This document shows positions 44,073-55,539 of a stretch of DNA of 64,000 nt, piece by piece. How positions within the stretch are numbered: position 1 is the stretch's first letter; each line of letters begins with the position of its first letter. Position numbers and translations under genes: made by a program. Below the pieces are notes generated by a model, which worked only from the letters and a program-made list of their open reading frames with translations, did no database searches and was not told the DNA's origin. The DNA is from Mytilus galloprovincialis. Its lineage: Eukaryota; Mollusca; Bivalvia; Mytilida; Mytilidae. The stretch covers positions 4,159,001-4,223,000 of the forward strand of contig NC_134846.1 of the NCBI RefSeq assembly GCF_965363235.1. The letters are read 5' to 3'.

Positions 44073-45470
44073 CACTTATTGCGGACCTGTTTTTGTATTG
44101 TTATGAGTTACAATTTATGATAAAAATAAGCAAAGACCCATCGAAACAACATCTGATAAACAAATTTAATAATACTTTTAGATATTTGGATGATATTTTG
44201 GCTCTCAATAATGACGACTTCAGTATGTATATTAATGAAATTTATCCTGTTGAACTTACTTTAAATAAAGCTAATACTAAGAATGACCACTGCCCTTTTC
44301 TCGATCTTGATATCTATATCACTAATGCAAAGCTGAATACTAAAATTTATGATAAAAGGGATGATTTTTCATTTCCTATCGTTAATTATCCGTTTTTAGA
44401 TGGTGACGTTCCCTTGTCACCATCTTACGGTGTTTATATATCTCAACTTGTACGATTCGCTCGTGTATGTAACAATGTTTTAGATTTTAATGAGAGAAAT
44501 TTATGTATTACTGAAAAATTATTACACCAGGGTTTTCGATATCACAAACTAGTCAAAACATTTACTAAATTTTATCATCGGTATAAAGACATCATTCGTA
44601 AATATAGCTCAACATGCAGACTTCTAATACGTTCAGGTATTTCACATCCAATTTTTTATGGTAATATTCTTTATAAAGCACAAAGGTGTCAGTATATATT
44701 CACCTCAGAAACTTACAAAACCTTTGAATAGACTTATTAAGAAGGGATATAATTGCGATACTGTTGTCAAGTCATTAAAGATTGCATATTTTGGCGTTAA
44801 TATTGAGTCACTGATAAGGTCTTTGCATCGGAACTAAACACATTTATTCTAAAAACAGTTGTTGGCATGGCACGGGTTATGTTCTTCTCATATATGTTAT
44901 GATGGTATGATACTAAACCCCTAACGGGAAGGATTGTGCCTGATGTTCATATGATGAAATCATAATCTTTCAGTCAGTTTAATTGAAGTCTGGAGCTGGC
45001 ATGTCAGTTAACTGCTAGTAGTCTGTTGTTATTTATGTATTATTGTCATTTTGTTTATTTTCTTTGGTTACATCTTCTGACATCAGACTCAGATTTCTCT
45101 TGAACTGAATTTTAATGTGCGTATTGTTATGCGTTTACTTTACTACATTGGTTAGAGGTATAGGGGGAGGGTTGAGATCTCACAAACATGTTTAACCCCG
45201 CCGCATTTTTGCGCCTGTCCCAAGTCAGGAGCCTCTGGCCTTTGTTAGTCTTGTATTATTTTAATTTTAGTTTCTTGTGTACAATTTGGAAATTAGTATG
45301 GTGTTTATTATCACTGACTAGTATATATTTGTTTAGGGGCCAGCTGAAGGACGCCTCCGGGTGCGGGAATTTCTCGCTACATTGAAGACCTGTTGGTGAC
45401 CCTCTGCTGTTGTTTTTTATTTGGTCGGGTTGTTGTCTCTTTGACACATTCCCCATTTCCATTCTCAATT
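44073..45470 (+). mobile_element. 5'-truncated non-LTR/Penelope-type RT element
   Basis: An RT C-terminal fragment (44093-44836) is followed by a long 3' region ending ACACATTCCCC-ATTTCC...CTCAATTTTA, which also occurs inverted at 5554-5810. The element sits between two blocks of the palindromic dyad element, so it inserted into it. No LTR or TIR was found. Missing upstream RT motifs indicate 5' truncation. Confidence 0.65.
44093..44836 (+). pseudogene. Reverse transcriptase C-terminal fragment, frameshifted
   Basis: A 212-codon open frame (44093-44731, entered at a TTG, no true start) contains YLDDIL, the RT catalytic motif C. It is followed by NEIYPVELTLNKANT, a CPFLDLDI strand and the YDKRDDFSFPIVN and YGVYISQLVRFAR blocks. 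The order, with FLDL-x-I after the YxDD, recalls Penelope-like and related retroelements; the exact clade is uncertain. The frame ends at 44731, but the conserved C-terminal part (RLIKKGYN...) continues in another frame to about 44836. There is therefore a frameshift near 44680-44710. Upstream finger and palm motifs are absent. Confidence 0.75.
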
Positions 45471-45613
45471 TTATGTTATGTCGAAATTACGACATAGCGA
45501 TGTCGTAATAGCGACTTGTTATGTCGAAGTTACGACATAGTAATGTCGTTATTACGACATGCTATGTCATAATAAAGACATATTTTTTTAATAGCCCTTA
45601 TCGGCTTCCGTAA
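45471..45613. mobile_element. Right part of the palindrome-rich TIR element
   Basis: TATGTCGAAATTACGACATA-type dyads, then the terminal sequence ATAGCCCTTATCGGCTTCCGTAA. That is the inverse of the left end at 32931 with one mismatch in 23. It is followed by CATC. Confidence 0.65.
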
Positions 45614-45617
45614 CATC

Positions 45618-46205
45618 TGGATCCTTTCCGTTTTTAAATGTGAATAAGTATAGATATGAAAATTGAAGAAAAAAGACTAAAACTAAAATTAAATCTTTAA
45701 TAAAAAAAAATACATTTGACCATGCAGATGTAAGAAATAATACTTCAAGCAATGAAATAACGAATTAAATGTAACGCTTTAATTACGACCGATAACCTTA
45801 AAGTTAATTATGCAAGCAATTTTAGCAGACTTAACAGGGTCAGCAATAAGATATCAAATGATAACCAATCTTCAAACCAGAAACAAAAAGCAAATATGAA
45901 GTGCACCAAAAATAGACAACCACTAAACAACATGATTCTCACTATGGGACATGTGCATATGAATACACCTGGTATTAGACAGTAGTGTAACTTTACCATG
46001 TAAAGGACATCCTTTAAAGTTAATGAAAAAATCGTGTTCAGATAAAAAAAAAGAAAGAAAAAGAAAAAGTAACACCTTACAACAGTTCATAAATGTGGCC
46101 TTAAAACACACTAATTAGGTGATGGGTATTCAGTGCTAATTTCATATTTGACCATGTTATTTTTATTGTTGTTTTTAATTTTGTTTGTTTATTTATAAGT
46201 ACAAT
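45618..46205. other. Non-coding, nothing recognised
   Basis: AT-rich spacer with an AAAGAAAGAAAAAGAAAAAG run near 46048-46066. Two overlapping short minus frames carry no motif. Confidence 0.35.
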
Positions 46206-46207
46206 AC

Positions 46208-47430
46208 TTATCAAAGGTACCAGGATTATAATTTAGTACGCCAGACTCTCGTTTTGTCTACATAAGACTCATCAGTGACGCTCATATCAAAATATTTATA
46301 TACCCTCGGGGACGAAACGTCCACCAGCAGTGGCATCGACCCAGTGGTGTAAATAGTTATCAAAGGTACCAGGATTATAATTTAGTACGCCAGACGCGCG
46401 TTTCGTCTACATAAGACTCATCAGTGACGCTCATATACAAATATTTATTGAGCCAAACAAGTGAAAAGTTGAAGAGCAATGAGGATCCAAAACTCCAAAA
46501 AGTTGTGTCAAATACGTCTACGGTAATCTATGCCTGGGTTTAGAAAATCCTTAGTTTTTCGAAAAGTTCAAAGTTTTGTAAACGGAAAATTTATAATAAT
46601 GACCACATTGATATTCATGTCAACACCAAAATGTTGACTACTGGGCTTTTGATACCCTCGGGGACGAAACGTCCATCAGCAGTGGCATCGACTTAATGGT
46701 GTAAATAGTTATCAAAGGTACCAGGATTATAACTAAGTACGCCAGACGCGCGTTTTGTCTACATAAGACTCATCAGTGACGCTCATATACAAATATTTAT
46801 AAAGCCAAACAAGTGAAAAGTTGAAGAGCAATGAGGATCCAAAATTCCAAAAAAGTTGTGCCAAATACGGCTAAGGTAATCTATGCCTGGGTTTAGAAAA
46901 TCCTTAATTTTTGAAAAATTCAAAGTTTTGTAAACGGGAAATTTATAATAATGGCCATTTTATTGATATTTATGTCAACACGGAAATGTTGACTACTGGG
47001 CTGTTGATACCCTCGGGGACGAAACGTCCACCAGCAGTGGCATCGACCCAGTGGTGTAAATAGTTATTAAAGGTACCAGGATTATAATTTAGTACGCCAG
47101 ACGTGCGTTTCGTCTCATCAGTGACGCTCATATACAAATATTTATAAAGTCAAACAAGTGAAAAGTTGAAGAGCAATGAGGATCCAAAATTTCAAAAAGT
47201 TGTGCCAAATACGGCTAAGGTAATCTATGCCTGGGTTAAGAAAATCCTTTGTTTTTCGAAAAATTCAAAGTTTTGTAAACGGAAAATTTATAATAAAAAT
47301 GACCACATTATTGAATCATGATATTCATGTCAACACAGAAATGTTGACTACTGGGCTGCTGATACCCTCGGGGTCAAAACTTCCACCAGCAGGGTGTTCG
47401 CTGTTGCGTCTAGGTTATGCATAGCTTTCT
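46208..47430 (+). repeat. Family C tandem array, ~350-bp unit
   Basis: TTATCAAAGGTACCAGGATT starts at 46208 (truncated unit), 46357, 46709 and 47064. Full units are 352-355 bp. Each contains GCCAGACGCGCGTTTCGTCT, CTCATCAGTGACGCTCATAT, AGCAATGAGGATCCAAAATT and GATACCCTCGGGGACGAAAC, ending CAGTGGCATCGACCCAGTGG before the next unit. The last unit ends near 47430. Confidence 0.9.
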
Positions 47431-47724
47431 TAATGAATTGGTTTCGGTCATCAAAGTGAAGAGGATACAGTGTAATTTAAATTGTATATTTACAATTGAA
47501 CTTGCAGGCCCTTTTTTTCATGACTCACAATTTAAAATATAAGAAAACATCAAAATAAAAGGGACATTCGGAAAATATCTTCAAAGCGAGTTAAAGGTTT
47601 AAAGTTTTTAATTTTTAACAAAAGAGGTGTGTCATCTAAACCTTTTAAGAGCACAAAGCACACAACGTAAAATTGCCAATGCTTATTACCGTAAGCATCA
47701 CAAAAACCTTGCAGAGCAGGTGTA
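47431..47724. other. Non-coding, nothing recognised
   Basis: Spacer between the array and a detached family C head. Confidence 0.3.
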
Positions 47725-47725
47725 A

Positions 47726-47790
47726 ACAGTTATCAAAGGTACCAGGATTATAATTTAGTACGCCAGACGCGCGTTTCGTCTACATAAGGA
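47726..47790 (+). repeat. Family C head fragment
   Basis: GTTATCAAAGGTACCAGGAT through CGCGTTTCGTCTACATAAGG, cut right after the head. Confidence 0.75.
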
Positions 47791-47975
47791 TATAATAATG
47801 GTCAATAACAAGCCATAATTTTGTTCAGGTAACCATGAACATATCTCAAATTCCAATAAAACAGCTATTTAGACTCACGTATTGCATTTCTTAAACAAAA
47901 AAATAATCAATATTTGATTAAATTTCATCACATTTGCATTTAAACTTTAATCCATCATGTATTAGATAAAATACA

Positions 47976-48137
47976 AAGGTAACAAAGAAACAGGCCGGTA
48001 ACAACCGTTTCCGGATAGTTTTTCTGCAAGAGTAGTCAGGTCAAGGTCCGAGGCGATAGCCGAGGACCTTGACCTGACTACAAGTGCAGAAAAACTATTC
48101 GACTGGTTGTTACCGGCCTGTTTCTTTTGTTACTTTT
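47976..48137. mobile_element. Foldback element, ~75-bp arms
   Basis: A palindrome centred at about 48056. The outer arms are AACAAAGAAACAGGCCGGTA and inverse; the inner arms contain GTCAGGTCAAGGTCC and GGACCTTGACCTGAC. The loop is GAGGCGATAGCC. A few mismatches. No coding capacity. Confidence 0.8.
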
Positions 48138-48450
48138 TTATTTGACTTGTACGACGTTTCAAGAAAGTAATAATACATTTTGCAAGACTAAACATTTGAG
48201 AAATTTAGATAGCCATAAAGCAGTAAATGTAAGTTATAGTATAAACACCTTTTTTTTTCATTTCCCTTCAATCGAGATTTTTTTTCTTCAAAAAAAAGTC
48301 AGGAATCTAATAATTTGATAAAAAAGAACCGTTTCAAGTAAAAGATGATGTTGTACATTAAAACTTTTTAAAATGTAATTTCGTAAAAAAGTAGTGCATT
48401 AAAGAAATATTTTAGTGGTAAGTAGGATAACTTTTGATTTTTATGGATGA
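48138..48450. other. Non-coding, nothing recognised
   Basis: AT-rich spacer. Confidence 0.3.
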
Positions 48451-48454
48451 AACG

Positions 48455-48745
48455 GAAAGCGGGGAGGGGAGGGGGGGGGGGGGGGTCGGCTAATTCATTT
48501 TAAAAATAACAGGCTGTGATTTTTTTTTTATGAAAAAATGCATTCCATCCCCCATCCCCCCTTAAAAAAAATCGTAAAAATCGCGCGTTTGTTGCCAAAT
48601 ACATGAATTTAATATTCAGTGGTGGGGGTCCCGGGGTTGGAACACCCCTTTTTTGCATGATCAATGCATTTAAATGGGGACATAAAGTTGGCCCCCCTTC
48701 CCCCTGTTTTGTCCTCGATTTGGACCTGAATTCGCCACTGTTATA
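48455..48745 (-). repeat. Homopolymer-rich dispersed repeat
   Basis: On the minus strand it opens ACAGTGGCGAATTCAGGTCC, a start I recall from bivalve repeats. It runs through AGGGGGAAGGGGGGCC and AAAAAAGGGGTGTTCC and ends in a C-tract; on the plus strand this is a G-run at 48464-48485. Probably a MITE or retroelement end. Class unknown. Confidence 0.45.
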
Positions 48746-49020
48746 AATTCGATAACAATATAAATGTATCAAAAGAATGAATTTCCTTCTTCATTTATTT
48801 AGTGAATGAAATGTTTATGAAAAAATGGATTTTGTCTTAATATATATTCAGGCATATACAATGTACTTTAATTTTTTTTAAATTCATGCTCGTCTCCAGA
48901 TCTGCAAGTGTTGATCGGTAATAAACACGTGTTACATTATGATCCAATCGCAGTTACCGCCCAAAATTGATGACTAAGTTGAATGATTTTCTTCTAGATT
49001 TGCTGCTTATTTGGACGTGT
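48746..49020. other. Non-coding, nothing recognised
   Basis: AT-rich spacer. Confidence 0.3.
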
Positions 49021-49680
49021 ATTACATGAACACTTTTTGTTTATAGGATCAATCGTGCATTGGTGAGTTGATAGGGATTTTATCTTTTGAAAAGATTTTA
49101 TTTTTATTTACTTATTTCCTGTCTTATTTTTATTGAAATATACACGTCAGTATCATCATTTCTTTACTTTCGGCATTGTCCAAAATACTATTCATATCCA
49201 TATATTGAAGAAAACATTTATTGACCGAACATTTTGCTTCATAAAGGGGGCAGTATGTTCTATTTTGAGAATATTAACTATTTACTTTTCAACGCCATCA
49301 CCCAAATGTTTTTGTTTAAATTAGAACTATTTACGGTATTCGGAAAATTAGGAATCATCCAAAACATCAATTTGTCATCTGCTTGACCATAATAATTTTT
49401 TTCTCATAAAATTTGGGATCAAAATATCTTTTTTAGGAGATAGCCATACCCCCTTTTTTTTTGAAGTTCAATGTCTAATCCCTTAGTGTACTAATATGAA
49501 TAGTATTTTACTGGAAATGTTTCAAAAAAAATATTGATGCTAACGTAAATATTTTGTTCAATAAAAAGACAGGAAATAAGTCGGTGAACCAAAAAGTTCA
49601 AATCTAATTGAAAGTTAAAGTGTCCATGAACTCACTGATCATGCACGAGTGATTCTATTCATAAAAAGTGTTCGTGTAAC
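49021..49680. mobile_element. Imperfect foldback element
   Basis: Two nested inverted pairs share one centre. GAACACTTTTTGTTTATAGG..., at 49028-49072, pairs at about 80% with 49627-49672. TATTTCCTGTCTTATTTTTA (49113-49137) pairs with TTCAATAAAAAGACAGGAAA (49558-49578). Decayed; no terminal duplication found and the middle is non-coding. Confidence 0.55.
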
Positions 49681-50094
49681 AACTAAAAAGAGTCCGTGTA
49701 TCATCTAAAAAGAGTCCGTGTAACACCCGTTAATGTACTGTAAGTCTGTTTTTCTATAGTTCTGCGGGGGGCAAAGTCGTACAAAGTCTAAAAACTAGCT
49801 CTATTCTAAAATAAACCAGCAACTTCGAATTAAACATCCAGTGGGTGACTTAGAATGTTGTCTTTCGGAAGAGAGGAGAACAGAAATGAATTCCTTTAAC
49901 AAAAATATTTCACCCCATGTTGAACAGTAGTTACATAAAGTAGACAATCAATGTCAGTTTCTAATTCTCATACATCAAAAATAATATAAAACAATACTTT
50001 TATTAAACAAATATCTAATATTTAATGCTAAACAAGCATTTTGGTTTACAATTGGATTTCTTTTTTTTTTAAAGAAACCAGCTTGTGTAACATG
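49681..50094. other. Non-coding, nothing recognised
   Basis: AT-rich spacer with three short repeats of AAAAAGAGTCCGTGTA-like sequence at its left edge (49663-49730). Confidence 0.3.
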
Positions 50095-51246
50095 TTAAAG
50101 ACAACGCCTTGCCCCTGGACTGAGTTAAGTTGTGTGATTACAACTAATTCTTGTTACTCCCCTTTCTATCGAAAATAACTTAAAGGTCAACATCTGGTTG
50201 GCCATAAGAGCATACTAGTCACTATTTTTAACCGTTCGATGAAGATTTCAGAAGCTAATTTGGACTGGATATAACAACCATCAGATAAAGAGTTCTTGAA
50301 TCTGTAAACTGGTGACATAAACTGGTAAATGGTAATTAAAATTTATACAACTTAAACAAGTTGATACATTTTAAGTTACGATTTTAGTTAAAACACATAC
50401 AAATATGGACCAATTCTAGTACATCTTCTAGGGTGTGATCGACTTTAGTGACCCAGCAGGATGTTTTGGGATTGTACAGGTTATTCATTATACATACATC
50501 TATGATCTATGTTTAGAATTTCATAACGAAAATATCTGCATTTAAGTCTGTTGATTTTCTGCAAAAATATTGGCTTGACTTGCCACAAATCCCCATTTTC
50601 TATTAAATGCAATAAAACAATACATTGATTTGAACGAAGTTTCTATGACTAGTTATCAAAGGTATCAGAATTAAAGACAACGCCTTGTCCCTGGACTAAG
50701 TTAAGTTGTGTGATTACAACTATTTCTTGTTACTCCCCTTTGTATCGGAAATAACTTAAAGTCTAACATCTGGCCGGCCATAAGAGCATACTAGTCACTA
50801 TTTTTTAACCGTTCGATGAAGATTTCAGAAGCTAATTTTGACTGGATATAACAACCATCAGATAAAGAGTTCTTGAATCTGTAAACTGGTGACATAAACT
50901 GGTAAATAGTAATTAAAATTTATACAACTTAAACAAGTTTATACATTTTAAGTTACGATTTTAGTTAAAACACATACATATATGGACCAATTCTAGTACA
51001 TCTTCTAGGGTGTGATCGACTTTAGTGACCCAGCAGGATGTTTTGGGATTGTACAGGTTATTCATTATACATACATCTATGATCTATGTTTAGAATTTCA
51101 TAACGAAAATATCTGCATTTAAGTCTGTTGATTTTCTGCAAAAATATTGACATGACTTGCCACAAATCCCCATTTTCTATTAAATGCAATAAAACAATAC
51201 ATTGATTTGAACGAAGTTTCTATGACTAGTTATCAAAGGCATCAGG
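50095..51246. repeat. Tandem duplication, 576-bp unit
   Basis: Copy 1 (50095-50670) and copy 2 (50671-51246) both begin TTAAAGACAACGCCTTG and run through GATCGACTTTAGTGACCCAG to CTATGACTAGTTATCAAAGG. I count about 15 differences. Each copy ends in the family C head. In copy 1 the head is cut after 20 bp; in copy 2 it continues. The duplication therefore followed the family C insertion. Confidence 0.9.
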
Positions 51247-51345
51247 ATTATAATTTAATACGTTAGACGCACGTTTCGTATACATAAGACTCATCAGTGA
51301 CGCTCAGATCAAAATAGTTGGAAAGCCAAACAACTGCAAAATGGC
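51229..51345 (+). repeat. Family C head fragment
   Basis: GTTATCAAAGGCATCAGGAT to GACTCATCAGTGACGCTCAG and AAAGCCAAACAA. More diverged than the array units. Confidence 0.7.
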
Positions 51346-51416
51346 ACATCACTATTTTTCATTATCTTTGCTGTTTGGCATATTAATATTTGTAATTACA
51401 GAAGCTTGATTTATGC

Positions 51417-51975
51417 TTGATAAGAAGTAAAATAACAAAAATACCGAACTCTGAGAAAAATTCTACCCGGAAAGTCTCAAAGCAAAATCAAAAGCTCAAA
51501 CAAATGGATAACAACTGTCATACTCCTGACTTGGTATTGGCGGTTTCTTATACAGAAAATGCAGAAAATAGTGGGTTAAGCCCGATTTTAAAGCTACCTA
51601 GACCTTTCACCTGTAGGACAGTCGCATGAAAGGATATACATTGAGATAAAAGACAGTTAACTCTATATCAAAGATATTATATATGAAAATGATACAATTC
51701 ATGAGAATTTATTCTATACATAAATAGAATGTGTTATGAATGTCAATGAGACAACTCTCCATCGAAGTCACAATGTATAAAAAGTTCACAATTATACTAG
51801 GTCAAAGTACGGTCTTCAACTATCATGAGTCTTGGCGTACAACGAACAGTTAGCTATAAAGGGTCCAAAAATGAAAAGTGTAAAGCAATGAAAACAGGAA
51901 TACCAATAGTCTAATTTATAAAAAAAGACAACACAATCTCTTATGAACCACAAAACGACAACCTCTGAACAACAG
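51417..51975 (+). repeat. Family A copy, antisense of the retroelement tail
   Basis: The left part carries ACTGTCATACTCCTGACTTG and GACAGTCGCATGAAAGG (inverse of the block at 43570-43700). The right part carries AATGTCAATGAGACAACTCT, AGCTATAAAGGGTCCAAAAA and ACGACAACCTCTGAACAACA. The 70-aa frame is not a gene. Confidence 0.6.
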
Positions 51976-52155
51976 GTTCCTGGCTTAGGCATTCACAGAA
52001 AACGCCCACCTTGACGTAACATGATACAGTAGTGTAACATTACAACAGAAAAAAGGTACATTATAGGATATCAATTAAAATGACTCAACTCGATCAAAAA
52101 GACATTTAAACTAAAACAAGTAAAAATACACTGAACGAATTAGTTTTATCTATAA
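51976..52155. other. Non-coding, nothing recognised
   Basis: Short spacer. Confidence 0.3.
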
Positions 52156-52400
52156 AAGAGGGATGACAGATACCAAAGGGACAGTCAAACTCATAAATCT
52201 AAAACAAACTGACAACGCCATGGCTAAAAATGAAAAAGACAAACAAATAACAGCACAAATGACACAACATAGAAAACTAAAGAATAAACAACACGAACCC
52301 TACCAAAAAACTAGGGGTGATCTCAGGTGCTCCGGAAGGGTAATCAGATCCTGCTTCACATGTGGCACCCGTCGTGTTGCTTATGTGATAACACTAGATC
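52156..52400 (+). repeat. Dispersed repeat family B copy, long
   Basis: AGAGGGATGACAGATACCAA, AAACTGACAACGCCATGGCT, ATAAACAACACGAACCCTAC, GGTGATCTCAGGTGCTCCGG and TTCACATGTGGCACCCGTCG. The most complete family B copy in the window. The 109-aa frame here belongs to the repeat. Confidence 0.7.
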
Positions 52401-53425
52401 ATGAAAAAGAGAAAACAAAGAACAAAATAGCAGTCCATAAATCAACATTCAGAAAGGAGTATTTACAATTGATCCGACTCAGAATGATGTAAAAATTGTA
52501 TTAAGTAAAGATCAAATGTTGACCATTGCATTTCATTTTGATTCGCTGGGTTACCTTCAAATAAACGCCTTCTTAAAATTTCATTTTCATCGCAATGTAT
52601 ACAAACTAAAGTATGCTGCAACTAAAACTTTGCAATTTCTAAACCTAAATATACCTGCTGGAAAATTAGTCCCTGTTTCACTTTTCTAATGACGAGATAC
52701 TTTTAGTTCATTGTTACAAGTTAAACTATCAAACTATTCTCATTTGTAAATTAAAACAAAGTCTATAGCTTATACTACCGCATGGTGTACGGGACAAACA
52801 AAAGGCATTTCAAATGTTCAAATAGAACACAGCAATTGTTTGTTTTTTTAATTATGTTTCAATAATCATAGAAGTAACAACATATTAGCAATATATTTTG
52901 TAAGAATGTTCCTATATTTTGCCAAAACGAGGATTTTATTATTGCTTTTTTTCAAAAATATAGAAGAAAGATTTAGTATGGGTCCCTTGCAATCGTTTAA
53001 GGTCGTGTAAATTAGCATAGATTGTTCATGAAAAAATATATGAGAAGATACACGTAGGTGCTATAATATACCTTAAACAATGGTGAATCATACTGAAAAA
53101 AAAATGTCCCCCCGCCCCTCTCCCTTTTGAATGGCTAAGTTGAACTGTTGGTTCTAAAATATTTGGTTTTTTTTTCAAACATTGTAGATAATGCAGTCAA
53201 TAACTTTTTTTGATTCGGATAACAAGTCTAAAGATGAACAGATTTTCACAGACATTTCAAATATGTCTCAACATTTGCTGATTTAAGTAAAGAAATAAAG
53301 GCAACAGTAGTATACAGATATTCAAAAATCATAAAATTGATTGAGAGAAAACAAATCCGGGTTACAAACTAAAACCGAGGGAAACAGATTACTTTTTAGG
53401 AAGAAAGATAAGAAGTTAGCAATAT
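52401..53425. other. Non-coding, nothing recognised
   Basis: AT-rich, with a C-rich patch at 53107-53125. No gene signal. Confidence 0.35.
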
Positions 53426-53429
53426 CCTT

Positions 53430-53700
53430 TATCTTTACATTCCTCTTTATAGATGATGTTCTCTCACTAAATAATACAAACTTTTGTGACTATATTGAAC
53501 GATTTATCCCGTCGAACTAGAGATAAAGGATACTACAGATACAGTTAAGTTTGCTTCATATCCTGACTAACATCTAAAATTTGAAAATGAGAGTCGGTTG
53601 AAAACAAAAGTTTACGACAAAAGAGATGATTTCAGCTTCCCAATTGTGAACTTTCCAGAAGCGCCTGCATACAGACTATATATTTATCCACTGAGAATAC
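53430..53700 (+). pseudogene. Decayed RT fragment, second lineage
   Basis: Read across frames, the segment encodes an RT motif C (FIDDVLSLNN, about 53449-53480), an IKDTTDT-like stretch after a stop, and a YDKRDDFSFPIVNF block (53610-53655). These are the same landmarks as at 44093, but with different flanking residues. Stop codons and a loss of several tens of codons after PEAPAY make it a clear pseudogene. It is a sister lineage of the 44-kb element rather than a copy of it. Confidence 0.65.
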
Positions 53701-53805
53701 TCAGTTGCAAACACTATGTAAATCGCACTAATATTCATTTAAATTTACACATGTATAAAACCCTCGCCAATGGAAGTAACACTAAATTGCGTTTGAAACT
53801 ATGAC

Positions 53806-55535
53806 ATATACATGATATAATGATACCAGACGGTAATTGCACGGCTAATTTGTTGTTTAAAAAATCAATATATTTTTACAATAGGAAATACTTTTTATAC
53901 ATCCACTGCAATTCAGTACTCTATATCTAATCAATACGTTAGCATGGGTTTCTCTCAACCAACAGTGTGCCCATTTAAAAGTAAAACCGTGATCTTTAAT
54001 CTTTTTAAAACTTGATTTCGGGTGAAGAATAGTCTTAACTGCTGACATACTCTTTATTTGAAATTAGGGGGATCATAGCTGTTTCATTTGCAATCATATC
54101 ACACCAACTATTCTTGTATTGTTAACACTAGAAAGGTTAATATATATACTGTATTTTCTATAGAACTAAATGCAAGTTTACAGAGAAATATACAACACAA
54201 AATAATACAAATACAATATCTGAGGGAAGCAACTACATTTTGGTATCACGCATTTAAATATAAAGACCTAATTTCAATCATCGACTCTTTGGTTCGTCAA
54301 AAAATGTACTCTCCTCAGGAAGGCGGTAACACTCTTATTGTTCACACTTATTTCATCAATATCGGTTAATGGCGGATATTTTGTTGTTTTTCCTTCTGTG
54401 TATTGCGTTATTGACAGCTATTTATTTGGTAATCTATTTCTACAACTTTTTGTTTTTAATTGCATCGGTGATATCTGCAGTAAAACGTTTCATTAACAAA
54501 ATAATCATTTGAAAAGATTTCATCAACAGACAGACATTCATATATTTCTATAGGTAATTTGTCTTGAAACACATATTTGTTAAACCAATCATTTTGCCTA
54601 TGACCATTATAATAGAACGTGGATCATATAATATAGTTTACTGATTGATCATTCATCGAAAATTGTAATGCAATACACGAAGTGAAGTGCAAATGTCATA
54701 TACATGATATTTTATATACACACTAACTAGAAGACAACCCAACTTAGATGTCCTTGATATTTAGTAATCAACATTGTTACTGATAAGACGTGTTCACATT
54801 CGTCGTGAACAATTGTCACGGAATAATGTTAGTTTAAAACTAGTCCAAACTAGAGACCTATTTTTTTATGGATACCAATTGATTCGAATCATGGTTTTGC
54901 ATTGAGTGTTATGTAGTTCAATCGGCATAATTCGGGTGACTATGCCTCTATTTATGTGGGTACGGAATCGGCCAATTTGTGACAAATGTTATATAGGTTA
55001 TATAGTTGTCATCCTGACTCAAGCACGTTGACATCAGGATATATTATAGCTTTATTGATGGAATAATGACGTTCTGTATTTTTTATCAATTAGAAATGGA
55101 ATTGAAAATACCTAGTATTCTTCAATGTTTGCATCTATTTATGAAGACGTTTACTGAATTAATATTTATCACTTCTATAAATTTATTCAAGAATGTAATT
55201 TATAAAGAATATCAGGTTTTGTACACAATGCGTCTTTATATCGTTTCACGTTATAAAACTATGAAGGAATTCTTGTCTACCAAAACAGATAGAGCATTCA
55301 TTCCACTTGTACTAAACGGTTAATAACACCATATCAACATAACATAGTAAAAAGTTGTTCATGCATGCATCATCATCATCAGTTAAACTGGTATCATTTG
55401 TCATTGGTAATACAAGAAGTATAACATGTGGATTATGATCTGTTTATCCTCTCCAAGTTTTTGGTCGGCGTTGTGTTACTCAGTTTATAGTTTTCTAAAC
55501 ATGTTGTATTTTGTATAATTTTGTTGGTCAGTTTT
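53806..55535. other. Non-coding, nothing recognised
   Basis: AT-rich. Two ATG frames (54088-54369, 55066-55323) of 93 and 85 aa show no motif, no signal peptide and no splice context. I treat them as chance. Confidence 0.35.
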
Positions 55536-55539
55536 GTTT

